Source of the DNA: an uncultured Clostridia bacterium
GTDB taxonomy: Bacteria > Bacillota > Clostridia > Oscillospirales > Oscillospiraceae
Assembly (NCBI GenBank): GCA_946006895.1
Contig: CAMFZO010000034.1
Span: 1 to 10,666 of the forward strand
Direction of reading: 5' to 3'
DNA: 10,666 nt
Below are positions 1 to 6,589 of this stretch, one piece after another. How positions within the stretch are numbered: the first letter of the stretch is position 1; each line of letters begins with the position of its first letter. A program made the translations under genes and the position numbers. The notes beneath the pieces were generated by a model. It worked only from the letters and a program-made list of their open reading frames with translations. It made no database searches and had not been told where the DNA came from.

Positions 1-4
1 TGAC

Positions 5-43
5 GCGCCTTCGGCGCTATAAAAAGGTTTTAAACCTTTTTAT
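5..43. other. Two adjacent inverted repeats at window edge
   Basis: A small GC hairpin (GCGCC, loop TTC, GGCGC at 5-17) is followed at once by an AT-rich palindrome (AAAAAGG at 21-27 with CCTTTTT at 35-41, extendable to 19-43). The second has the A-tract/T-tract shape of a weak bidirectional terminator and could end a gene lying to the left of the window. No gene is visible to which it can be tied, so the role is a guess. Confidence 0.3.
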
Positions 44-61
44 CAGATTCTAGTAAACCCC

Positions 62-104
62 AAAAAACAGCGGCCCGGGTTCTGCAAGCTGCAGGACCCG
101 GGCC
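62..104 (-). terminator. Intrinsic terminator of folT-folC
   Basis: Read on the minus strand, a 9-bp GC stem (72-80 with 96-104) continues through a U-G pair into a 5-bp inner stem (82-86 with 90-94) and a 3-nt loop. It is followed by GCTG and six T residues (67 down to 62). It starts 16 nt past the folC stop codon and is a textbook rho-independent terminator. Confidence 0.9.
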
Positions 105-120
105 ATTATAATCGAAAGAA

Positions 121-1389
121 TTATTGACGCGCTTTGACACAGGCGCGAATGGTGCCCAGCATATACAGGCTGCCGAAGGCGAGGACCGCGCCGCCCTGTT
201 CCGTCTGGGAAATGGCGGTGGTTACGCCCTCCTCTACGGTCTGGCAGGCCGTGACGGGCTTACCGAAGACCTCCAGCACCCGGGCAAGCTCTCCGGCTTT
301 CATGGCGCGGGGGTTGTCGGGGGTGACCGTGACAAAGCGGGTGATATAAGGGGCTACCAGGCGGTACATATCCACATAGTCCTTGTCCGCCATGACGCCG
401 GTCAGCGCCGTCAGCGGCCTGCCGGGAAGGTATGTGCGGATGTTGTCTGCCAGCGCCGCCATGCACTGGGGATTGTGGCCGCCGTCGGCAATGAATACCG
501 GATCTTTGGACAGCAACTCGAAGCGTCCGGGCCACGAAACCGTCCGCAGGCCCTCACGGAGCTGCGCCTCGGAGATGCTCCAGCCCTTTGCCGTCAGAGC
601 ATCGACCGCTGCCAGCACGACCGCCGCGTTTTTGAGCTGATGCTCGCCGAGGAGCGGAAGCTCAATGGCTTTCCGCACACCGCAGTCAAAGACCTGACCG
701 GCAAAGCTGTGGGAAATCAGGCGGATGCTGTCAAAATCCGCACGGTGCAGACGGGTATTCGTCTCGGCACAGCGCTGCTCAAATACGTGCTCGACGCTTT
801 CGCTGCCGCGATAGATCACGGCGTCGCCGCCCTTGATGATCCCGGCCTTCGCCTCCGCGATCTTTTCCAGCGTATCGCCCAGAACCTCCGTGTGATCCAG
901 CCCGATGTTGCAGATCACCGACACCTCCGGCGTGGAAATGACGTTGGTCGAATCCAACTCGCCGCCGAGACCCACCTCCAGAGAGACGATGTTGCAGTTA
1001 TGCCGGGCAAAATACTCCATTGCGATGGCGGTCACCAGCTCAAACTCCGTCGGATGGTCGTGCATCGCTTCCGCGTGGGGACGGATATACTCCGTGATCT
1101 CCGCCAACTCGCCGTCGGAGATCATCTCGCCGTTTACCTGCATCCGTTCATTGAAGCAGGTGATATAGGGCGAGGTGTAAAGCCCCGTGCGGTAGCCGGC
1201 TGCGCGGAAGATCGAGGCGAGCATTGCTGCCGTCGAGCCTTTGCCGTTGGTTCCCGCGATATGGACAAATTTCAGCTTGTTTTGCGGATCACCGATCCGG
1301 GAGAGCAGCTCCCGCGTCCGGGAAAGCCCCGGAACGGAGCCTTTCCAGCTTACGCTGTGGATATAGGTCAGCGCTTCCTCAACATTCAT
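121..1389 (-). CDS. folC: Bifunctional folylpolyglutamate synthase / dihydrofolate synthase
   Basis: This cytoplasmic Mur-ligase-family enzyme adds glutamate to folates (and, in bifunctional members, to dihydropteroate) using ATP, which traps folates in the cell. The 422-residue length is normal. Seen in the sequence: the ATP-binding loop GTNGKGS at residues 46-52, the substrate-side motif YTSPYI at 71-76, EVGLGGELDSTN at 138-149, NIGLDHTEVLG at 161-171, EKIAEAKAGIIK ending at 186 (its Lys181 corresponds to the modified lysine of the family), and the C-terminal-domain motif DGGHNPQ near residue 300. The start codon overlaps the folT stop by 4 nt (ATGA), with AGAAGG seven bases upstream, so translation is probably coupled. 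Transcription should come from the riboswitch-controlled folT promoter. Whether it has both activities cannot be told from sequence alone. Confidence 0.95.
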   Translation of the reverse strand: MNVEEALTYIHSVSWKGSVPGLSRTRELLSRIGDPQNKLKFVHIAGTNGKGSTAAMLASIFRAAGYRTGLYTSPYITCFNERMQVNGEMISDGELAEITEYIRPHAEAMHDHPTEFELVTAIAMEYFARHNCNIVSLEVGLGGELDSTNVISTPEVSVICNIGLDHTEVLGDTLEKIAEAKAGIIKGGDAVIYRGSESVEHVFEQRCAETNTRLHRADFDSIRLISHSFAGQVFDCGVRKAIELPLLGEHQLKNAAVVLAAVDALTAKGWSISEAQLREGLRTVSWPGRFELLSKDPVFIADGGHNPQCMAALADNIRTYLPGRPLTALTGVMADKDYVDMYRLVAPYITRFVTVTPDNPRAMKAGELARVLEVFGKPVTACQTVEEGVTTAISQTEQGGAVLAFGSLYMLGTIRACVKARQ

Positions 1390-1979
1390 GAACTTACCTT
1401 CTTACTTGGTACAAGATTGGCCCGCTTCAAAGCGGCAATGACCGGCAAAGCGGCGGCTGACATCAAGAGAGATGAGAGGATGCCGGAGGCGATACGAATC
1501 CAGAACACGCCGAAGATCATGTGATATTCGTAGTAGTGGAACATCTTGGCGTCGACATAGAACACCAGGGTGTTCAGGGTGGAAACGATGATGCCGGAGA
1601 CGATGCAGACAGCGAAGTAGACGAAGGGACGCTTGTTTTGCAGGATGGCGTCAACGGACATATGCCTGCGCAGAAGCAGGGCACAGATGCCGATGAACAG
1701 GCCGCGGATGGCCGGCGGCAGGACCCACAGCAGAGTCGTCGCCGTGAAGCCGAACTTGAGCATCTGCTCCAAAAATGCTCCGAGGAAGCCGACAAGAAAA
1801 CCGTCGATCGGCCCGAAGAGCATGGCGCAGATGATGGTCGGCAGGGACGCGAAGGTGATCTTGATGCCGCCGATTTCCACGGACAGCAGTGACAATCCGA
1901 AATACATGGCGATCAAGACCGCGTCGATGGCAAGGCGTTGGACAGAGAATGTGCCGAGAATTGTGCTGCTTTTGGACAT
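1386..1979 (-). CDS. folT: Folate ECF transporter substrate-binding (S) component
   Basis: This is the membrane S component that binds folate and docks on the shared energy-coupling module (EcfA, EcfA', EcfT), which is not encoded in this window. The 197-residue protein has about six hydrophobic segments and a positively charged C-terminus. The stretch LPTIICAMLFGPIDGFLVGF (47-66), followed by TTLLWVLPPAIRGLFIG (81-97), is typical of the FolT family. The assignment is strengthened by the THF riboswitch directly upstream and by folC overlapping its 3' end by 4 nt. A GGAGGA ribosome site lies seven bases before the ATG and forms one arm of a hairpin, so translation is probably controlled by folate. 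Other S-component specificities (QueT-like, ThiT-like) are the main alternatives but fit the context poorly. Confidence 0.93.
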   Translation of the reverse strand: MSKSSTILGTFSVQRLAIDAVLIAMYFGLSLLSVEIGGIKITFASLPTIICAMLFGPIDGFLVGFLGAFLEQMLKFGFTATTLLWVLPPAIRGLFIGICALLLRRHMSVDAILQNKRPFVYFAVCIVSGIIVSTLNTLVFYVDAKMFHYYEYHMIFGVFWIRIASGILSSLLMSAAALPVIAALKRANLVPSKKVSS

Positions 1980-1985
1980 AAAAAA

Positions 1986-2011
1986 TTCCTCCTTGTTTTT
2001 GGAGGAGGTTG
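1986..2011 (-). promoter_or_regulatory. Ribosome-site-sequestering hairpin of folT (expression platform)
   Basis: On the minus strand CAACCTCCTCC (2011-2001), an 8-nt A-rich loop and GGAGGA (1992-1987) form a hairpin that hides the folT Shine-Dalgarno sequence. A run of T residues follows, then the ATG at 1979. The same CAACCTCC (2011-2004) is complementary over 8 bp to GGAGGTTG (2118-2111) inside the riboswitch, which gives a ready anti-sequestering pairing. Because six T residues follow the stem, the hairpin could also act as a weak terminator. Confidence 0.75.
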
Positions 2012-2054
2012 AAAATATGTACGATGTTATGCCCTTGGGAAATCACGGGGCACC

Positions 2055-2158
2055 TGCCAGGCGGTTGCGGTAACAGTATCGCGGAATCGGCTGATTCCTT
2101 CGCCCGGCGGCAACCTCCCATCCAACCGGTACTTAACGCACTGTTCCTACTCCCTGCA
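2055..2158 (-). ncRNA. Tetrahydrofolate (THF) riboswitch
   Basis: The aptamer lies in the folT leader and reads on the minus strand. Seen: P1, TGCAGG (2158-2153) with CCTGGCA (2061-2055), one bulge; P2, AACAGT (2145-2140) with ACTGTT (2077-2072); the conserved GCGTTAAGT (2139-2131); P3, CCGG (2129-2126) with CCGG (2107-2104); the conserved loop GGATGGGAGGTTGCC; a GGAATC-AGCC-GATTCC hairpin; and CGCGAT before the second strand of P2. The loop segment GGTTGC (2115-2110) pairs with GCAACC (2068-2063), which is the pseudoknot expected for this class. THF riboswitches are known upstream of folT in Clostridia. Boundaries are good to a few bases. Confidence 0.93.
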
Positions 2159-2177
2159 ACATCGTATTTGTATCTCC

Positions 2178-2205
2178 ATTGTAATCGCTTTTATAAAAAA
2201 AGCAA
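2178..2205 (-). promoter_or_regulatory. Probable promoter of the riboswitch-folT-folC unit
   Basis: On the minus strand TACAAT (2183-2178) is a good -10 box. A weak -35 candidate, TTGCTT (2205-2200), lies 16 bases upstream. Transcription would begin near 2171, a dozen bases before the riboswitch P1 helix, which is the expected place. The -35 is poor. Confidence 0.55.
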
Positions 2206-2236
2206 GAGGAATTTCCCGTTTTTGGAAAATTTGGCG

Positions 2237-2274
2237 AAAAATACACCCGCACCGGGATTTGACCGGCGCGGGTG
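2237..2274 (-). terminator. Intrinsic terminator of the SLH-lysozyme gene
   Basis: CACCCGC (2244-2250) pairs with GCGGGTG (2268-2274), then after one mismatch CCGG (2252-2255) pairs with CCGG (2263-2266) around a 7-nt loop. Read on the minus strand the stem is followed by TATTTTT. It begins 6 nt past the stop codon and insulates this gene from the folate unit. Confidence 0.88.
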
Positions 2275-2279
2275 CTGCA

Positions 2280-4496
2280 TTATTCCCAAAAACGGTTCAA
2301 GAAAACGGTCATCATTTTGGCGCACTGGGCGCGGGTGGCGTTGCCCTGGGGCAGAAGATAGGAGCCGTCGCCGCTGACGATACCCTCCGCGCAGGCCCAC
2401 TGCATAGGCTCCAGGGCGTATTCCAGCACACGGGAGGCGTCAGTGAAGGCGGTCAGGTCCTTCCGGGCCGTGGTGTCATAGCCGCGATAGGCGGCGAAAC
2501 GGTAGAGCATGGTGGTAAGCTGCTCCCGGGTCACGTATTCGTCCACGCCGAAGCGGGTGGGACTGACGCCGTTGACGACGCCGCTTTCATAGGCCCAATC
2601 CACCGCGTCGCTGTACCAAAGGCCCGCCTCTACGTCGGCAAAGGGCGCTTCGGACGCTGCCGTCTGTTCTCCGTCGCAGCGGTAGAGCACCGTCACCAGC
2701 ATAGCCCGGGTCATGGGCGAGTCCGGCGCAAATTCCGTCTCGCTGACACCGCCGAAAAGCCCGGCCTTTACCGCCGCCATGACCGGCTCATAATACCAGG
2801 CGTCGGAGGAAACATCCTTGAAGCCGGATGTCGGTTCTGTTGGTTCGGTAGGCTCCGTGGGTTCTGTCGGGGTGGTCGGGTCGGGAGTGCCTACCTCCCA
2901 ATGGGCGTAGAGGGTCAGAACACCTGCTGATGGCGCAATCGTGTCCGGGGTGTACTCGGTGCCGCCGGTGAGCTTGTCATACCAGCCGGTCAGCCGGTAG
3001 CCGTCCAGGGTCGCCGTCGGCATCGTGCCCAGCGGCTCACCGGGCAGGTAGTAGGAATACTGCCGGGAGACGGTGCCTTTCGCGCCGTTATAGATGATGC
3101 AGACATATTTTTTGCTGCCAAGGGTGTAGTCGCCGTTGAGATAGAGATTGGCTTCATCAATGCGGCGTCTGCAAAGGCCGGGCAGGATACTGCCGCCGGC
3201 TTTGCACCAGCTGCCCAGGGTGTTGACAAATTCCATCTCCGTATAGCCGCCGTGGAGGATGTATTGGTAGGTCTTCAGGTCGCTCTTCATCCATTGCTGA
3301 CCGAGGTTGTAAGTAAAGCTGATGATGGCGTCATACTGGGCCTGAGTGTGCTCTACCGTGCCCTGGGAGAGCAGCTTGTCCACAATGGCCTCAAAGCTCG
3401 CCAGCATAGAGCGCAGGAGGTAATCCGCCTCCTCCTCGGTGATGGGAACGGAGATGGGAATGGGGCTGTTGTCCGGGTCGTAGCGGGAGCCGTAGCCAAT
3501 GCTGTACTGGGCGTAATCCCAAACAGGCTCGGCAATGAAGCCCTCATGGTCCTTGATGAACTGGATGCCCTGCTCACTGGTCTTCAGCGGCGGCAGCTCC
3601 GGCCATTGGGAGGGGTCAACAGGCTCTGTCGGTTCCGTCGGCTCGGTCGGCCCTGTGGAGCCGCTGCTGTTGGGATCGCTGACGGCGGCTTCGGACCAGT
3701 GGGCGTAGACCGTCTGGTTCTGGGTCACCGTGTCGCTGTTACAAAGGTGGGTGCCGCCGGTGGAGGCGGTGTACCAGCCGGCAAAATACCAGCCGCTGCG
3801 GCTGGCGGTGGGGAGGCTGTCGTAGGTGCCGCCCAGAGAGTAGCACAGAACGGTGTTGTCGTTCAGGCTGCCGCCGTTGCCGTAGAAGACCACATAGCGG
3901 AAGGTCACCTTGTCGGTGTTGCCGTCGTAGCTGTCATAGAGGAACAGCTTGATTTCCCGCAGGCGGCGGTTGAGGGTCTCCTGGGAGAAGGCGCTGCCCT
4001 TTTTGACCCAGGAGCAGAAAGCGTTGGCGATTTCCAGATCTGTATAGCTGCCGCTGGCGATGACGGTCTCCACCTTGTAGTTGCTGGTCAGGATCAAGCT
4101 GCCGTAGTTCATCACCAGATCCACCAGGGCGTCAAACTGCTGCTGTGTCAGGCTCACGCTGTAACGGGTGATGAAGCTGTTGACGGTGGAGGCGGCGCTG
4201 GTCAGGGCGTCCTCGCTGTAGCTGCCGTTCATCATCTCGCTGACAAAGGCGCGGCCCTTGTCGCTGACGGTATAGGTCTGCACCGAACGGGTGGCGGGAC
4301 GCTCCGCCGGGTCTGCTTCGCTTTCAGTCGGCTCGTCTGCTGCAGTGGACTCATCAGGCTCTGAGACTTCGGAGCATTCGGAGGTTTCGGCCGGAAGCTC
4401 CGTTTCAGCAGGCGCGGTCTCTGTGGCAAAGGCCGGTTGTATCAGTCCCGCTGTCAGAGCAAGCAGCAGCAGGAGGCTGAGAAGATACCGTTTCAT
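2280..4496 (-). CDS. Secreted SLH-anchored lysozyme-like (GH24) surface protein with duplicated module
   Basis: This 738-residue protein is predicted to be exported and held on the cell wall. A signal peptide covers residues 1-25 (KR, Leu-rich core, AFA). An acidic Ser/Glu/Pro linker (26-70) follows, then a lysozyme-like module lacking its catalytic core (about 75-191), a B-repeat of the InlB/Listeria-Bacteroides type ending in VYAHW (about 198-267), a PTEP linker (282-292), a fuller GH24 (phage-lysozyme-type) module (305-458), a second B-repeat ending in LYAHW (about 463-533), a TEP-repeat linker (543-556) and three SLH domains (557-738; TRAML, TREQL, TRAQC). In the second module Glu318, Asp327 and Ser332 before IGYG stand where the lysozyme Glu-Asp-Thr triad is expected. 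The ATG has AGGAG seven bases upstream. It probably cuts peptidoglycan in cell-wall turnover or in competition. Activity is not certain. Confidence 0.85.
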   Translation of the reverse strand: MKRYLLSLLLLLALTAGLIQPAFATETAPAETELPAETSECSEVSEPDESTAADEPTESEADPAERPATRSVQTYTVSDKGRAFVSEMMNGSYSEDALTSAASTVNSFITRYSVSLTQQQFDALVDLVMNYGSLILTSNYKVETVIASGSYTDLEIANAFCSWVKKGSAFSQETLNRRLREIKLFLYDSYDGNTDKVTFRYVVFYGNGGSLNDNTVLCYSLGGTYDSLPTASRSGWYFAGWYTASTGGTHLCNSDTVTQNQTVYAHWSEAAVSDPNSSGSTGPTEPTEPTEPVDPSQWPELPPLKTSEQGIQFIKDHEGFIAEPVWDYAQYSIGYGSRYDPDNSPIPISVPITEEEADYLLRSMLASFEAIVDKLLSQGTVEHTQAQYDAIISFTYNLGQQWMKSDLKTYQYILHGGYTEMEFVNTLGSWCKAGGSILPGLCRRRIDEANLYLNGDYTLGSKKYVCIIYNGAKGTVSRQYSYYLPGEPLGTMPTATLDGYRLTGWYDKLTGGTEYTPDTIAPSAGVLTLYAHWEVGTPDPTTPTEPTEPTEPTEPTSGFKDVSSDAWYYEPVMAAVKAGLFGGVSETEFAPDSPMTRAMLVTVLYRCDGEQTAASEAPFADVEAGLWYSDAVDWAYESGVVNGVSPTRFGVDEYVTREQLTTMLYRFAAYRGYDTTARKDLTAFTDASRVLEYALEPMQWACAEGIVSGDGSYLLPQGNATRAQCAKMMTVFLNRFWE

Positions 4497-4566
4497 AAGG
4501 TCACTCCTGTCGGAAGTTGGGAAGCGCGGCGAAAACCGTCGATTCCACAGGAATTATGTCAATCCC

Positions 4567-4595
4567 ATTGTAGCAGAGGTTTTTCCATCCGTCAA
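4567..4595 (-). promoter_or_regulatory. Strong sigma-A-type promoter of the SLH-lysozyme gene
   Basis: On the minus strand the -35 box TTGACG (4595-4590), a spacer of exactly 17 bases and the -10 box TACAAT (4572-4567) are present. TGC before the -10 also gives an extended -10 element. Transcription would start near 4560, giving a leader of about 60 bases before the ATG at 4496. Confidence 0.85.
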
Positions 4596-4639
4596 GGGCG
4601 GTGTGACCTGTTACGGCGTGTATCAGAAAAAATAATTAC

Positions 4640-4659
4640 AAAAAGGTAACAATTTTACC
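4640..4659 (-). terminator. Short AT-rich terminator of the alpha/beta hydrolase gene
   Basis: On the minus strand GGTAA (4659-4655) pairs with TTACC (4649-4645) over a 5-nt loop and runs into five T residues. The stem contains the gene's own stop codon. A second T run follows. The stem is short and AT-rich, so it may be leaky into the next minus-strand gene. Confidence 0.55.
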
Positions 4660-5563
4660 GATTTTTTTCCAGAAATTCCAGTACATCGGCATAGACGATC
4701 CCATGATTTTCCTCATTGAGGATCTCATGACGCCCGTCGTAGAGACTGACCTCCACATGCTCCATGCCGACAGCCTTGAAGTTTTTGTATGCCTTCAGCA
4801 CGCCCTTGCCCATGTTGCCCACGGGGTCGCTTTTGCCGGCGATGAAGAAAACGGGCAGGTCCCTGGGCATTTTTTTCAGATTGGATTTTTTCTGGATCAT
4901 GGCGATGCCGCCCAGCATATCCTTGGTCAGACCCACCGTTGCCTCGCCGCCGCAGAGGGGGTCGGCACTGTAGCGGTCCACCACCTCGGCGCTGCTGCAG
5001 ATCCAGTCGTTGGGCGTCCTTGGCTCCTTGAATTTGACATTGTAGGCGCCGAAAATGAGCCGCGTCAACAGCTTGCTGTGGGCGGTGACGCCCAGACGCT
5101 TGGCCTCCATGGCGCATAAGACTCTGCCGGCTGCCAGAACAGGCCCGGGCTGCCAGCCGGTGCCGCAGATGACCGCGCCGCCGAGCCCTGCCTCCGGGTG
5201 GAGGAACAGGAGGGTGCGGGTCAAAAAGGAACCCATGCTGTGGCCGAAAAGGAAATAGGGCAGGTCCGGGAATTCCTCTCTGGTCTGCCGCAGCAGGGTG
5301 TAGCTGTCCTCGGCGGCAGTGGTCCAGCCGCCGTCAAAATAGAGGGGCGCGGTGCCGCCGTGGGATCTTCCGTGGCCCATGTGATCTTCACCGACCACCA
5401 AATATCCTTTGGAAGTGAGGAATTTTGCAAAATCATCGTAGCGCATGAGGTGCTCGGCAATACCGTGGATGAGCTGCACCACAGCCACGGGCTTGCCCTC
5501 CGGCTCCCAACGGTAGGCGTGGATCATGCCGGCGCCCTGTGAGGGAAATTCAAATTCTTTCAT
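4655..5563 (-). CDS. Alpha/beta hydrolase, monoacylglycerol lipase / lysophospholipase-like
   Basis: This is a cytoplasmic serine hydrolase of the Hydrolase_4 (monoacylglycerol lipase) type, 302 residues with the start chosen here. Seen: the oxyanion-hole motif LIHGIAEH at 31-38, the family signature DHMGHGRSHG at 60-69, the nucleophile elbow GHSMGS at 107-112 with Ser109, Asp246 in GKSDPVG and His279 in GRHE, giving a complete catalytic triad. There is no signal peptide or membrane segment. The ATG at 5563 has AAAGGAGGA six to seven bases upstream. An ATG 21 bases further upstream is in frame but lies before this site and is less likely. Family members split acyl groups from glycerol or lysophospholipids; the substrate here is unknown. 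It appears to be monocistronic. Confidence 0.9.
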   Translation of the reverse strand: MKEFEFPSQGAGMIHAYRWEPEGKPVAVVQLIHGIAEHLMRYDDFAKFLTSKGYLVVGEDHMGHGRSHGGTAPLYFDGGWTTAAEDSYTLLRQTREEFPDLPYFLFGHSMGSFLTRTLLFLHPEAGLGGAVICGTGWQPGPVLAAGRVLCAMEAKRLGVTAHSKLLTRLIFGAYNVKFKEPRTPNDWICSSAEVVDRYSADPLCGGEATVGLTKDMLGGIAMIQKKSNLKKMPRDLPVFFIAGKSDPVGNMGKGVLKAYKNFKAVGMEHVEVSLYDGRHEILNEENHGIVYADVLEFLEKNR

Positions 5564-5641
5564 TTTCTTCCTCCTTTGTCCCATTTATTGGACAGTAAAT
5601 TTTGTAGAATCACGGCAGAAAAAAGAAAGGAGCATACCATA

Positions 5642-5815
5642 ATGAATCACATGATCGATCTGACATCCTATTTGCCCGCAGCGGAGAAGCAGGCCCGTGC
5701 AGACCGCCGGGAGAATCGCTACAACGGCCTGGTGGCCGCCGTGGAGAGCATCGTCACCTTGGCCATCGGCGCAGGTTTTTTCCTCATCGCCGCCGCGTTT
5801 CTGTCGGCGCTGTAA
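5642..5815 (+). CDS. Small single-span membrane protein, unknown function
   Basis: This encodes a 57-residue protein that I do not recognise. The N-terminal half is polar and charged (about 1-28, with QARADRRENR). The C-terminal half is one hydrophobic segment (about 30-56, VAAVESIVTLAIGAGFFLIA onward), so it is probably a tail-anchored or type-II membrane peptide with its charged end in the cytoplasm. The ATG at 5642 has GAAAGGAG about ten bases upstream. A longer in-frame start at 5576 has no ribosome site and would begin inside the 5' leader of the divergent hydrolase gene. It is the only plus-strand gene between two minus-strand units and stops 3 nt before the coaX stop codon, tail to tail. 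No clear promoter was found in the 78-nt divergent gap. Confidence 0.65.
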   Translation: MNHMIDLTSYLPAAEKQARADRRENRYNGLVAAVESIVTLAIGAGFFLIAAAFLSAL

Positions 5816-5818
5816 GTG

Positions 5819-6589
5819 TCACGCCCTCACGTTGCGGGCGTAGAGCAGCTTCAGGCCCTTGAGCATCAGGGAACGGTCGTAGACCATCTTTCTGCGACAC
5901 AGAGGCAGGACAAATTTGGAGATGCCGCCGGTGGCGACCACGGTGACCTTGGCTCCCAGCTCCGCTTCCATCCGGTCCAGCAGACCGTCCAGCATGGCGG
6001 CGGCACCCAGCATGATGCCGCTGCGCATGGAATCGCGGGTGTTTTTGCCGATGGCGCAGCGGGGCTCATCCAGGCTGATGCCGGGAAGCTGGGCTGTCCT
6101 GCCGGTCAGGGCCTCCATGGAGATCTTTACGCCGGGGCAGATGCAGCCGCCCACAAAGGCACCGCTTTCGTCGATGGCGGTGATGGTGGTGGCGGTCCCC
6201 ATGTCTACCAGCAGCAGCGGCGCGCCGTATTCGGCAATGGCCGCCACAGCGGCGACGATCAGGTCACTGCCTACCTCCGACGGGTTATCCATGCGGATGT
6301 TGAGGCCCGTCTTGATGCCGGGGCCTACCACCAGGGCGCTGCAGCCCGTCAGCTTGCGGATGGCGGTCTTGAAGGAGTTGAGCACCGGCGGCACAACGGA
6401 GGAAATGATGCTGCCGTCGATGTCCTCCGGCGCGACCTCAAAGAGGCTGAGCATGACTTTCAGCTCCGCGCAGTACTGGTCCGAGGTCTTGATGAGGTCT
6501 GTGGCCATCCGCGCCTCAAAGAGGATCTTGTCGTCCTCAATGCAGCCCAGAACGATGTTGGTGTTGCCGATGTCTACCGCTAAGATCAT
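5819..6589 (-). CDS. coaX: Type III pantothenate kinase
   Basis: This cytoplasmic ASKHA-fold kinase phosphorylates pantothenate with ATP, the first step of coenzyme A synthesis. The type III form is not feedback-inhibited by CoA in studied members and needs a monovalent cation. The 256 residues match the family length. Seen: the phosphate-1 motif VDIGNTN at 5-11, GPGIKTGLNIR at 89-99 (pantothenate side), VGSDLIV with Asp109 as the likely catalytic base, VDMGTATT at 128-135 (phosphate-2) and VATGGISK at 218-225. The usual DR after the base is DL here. The ATG at 6589 has AAGGAGG seven bases upstream; a longer in-frame start at 6691 lies within the preceding gene and has no support. It overlaps the metallophosphoesterase stop by 4 nt (ATGA), implying coupled translation. 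Confidence 0.95.
   Translation of the reverse strand: MILAVDIGNTNIVLGCIEDDKILFEARMATDLIKTSDQYCAELKVMLSLFEVAPEDIDGSIISSVVPPVLNSFKTAIRKLTGCSALVVGPGIKTGLNIRMDNPSEVGSDLIVAAVAAIAEYGAPLLLVDMGTATTITAIDESGAFVGGCICPGVKISMEALTGRTAQLPGISLDEPRCAIGKNTRDSMRSGIMLGAAAMLDGLLDRMEAELGAKVTVVATGGISKFVLPLCRRKMVYDRSLMLKGLKLLYARNVRA

Noticed and set aside
124..1524. 466-codon plus-strand ORF opposite folC
   Set aside because: It is the antisense shadow of folC in GC-rich sequence, with no recognisable domain, while folC shows all family motifs.
2825..2880. Short tandem repeats resembling a CRISPR or satellite
   Set aside because: They are in-frame codons for the Thr-Glu-Pro linker of the surface protein, with synonymous variation and no spacers. 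The same applies near 3620-3655.
3252..4364. 370-codon plus-strand ORF opposite the SLH-lysozyme gene
   Set aside because: Low-complexity Gly/Val/Ala antisense translation; the minus-strand product has a signal peptide, SLH and lysozyme motifs.
4540..4562. TTGACA on the minus strand just downstream of the SLH-lysozyme promoter, as a second -35
   Set aside because: No usable -10 at 16-18 bases from it; the upstream TTGACG/TACAAT pair is far better.
5564..5584. Longer hydrolase start (adds MGQRRKK)
   Set aside because: It lies upstream of the AAAGGAGGA site that fits the ATG at 5563, and it has no ribosome site of its own.
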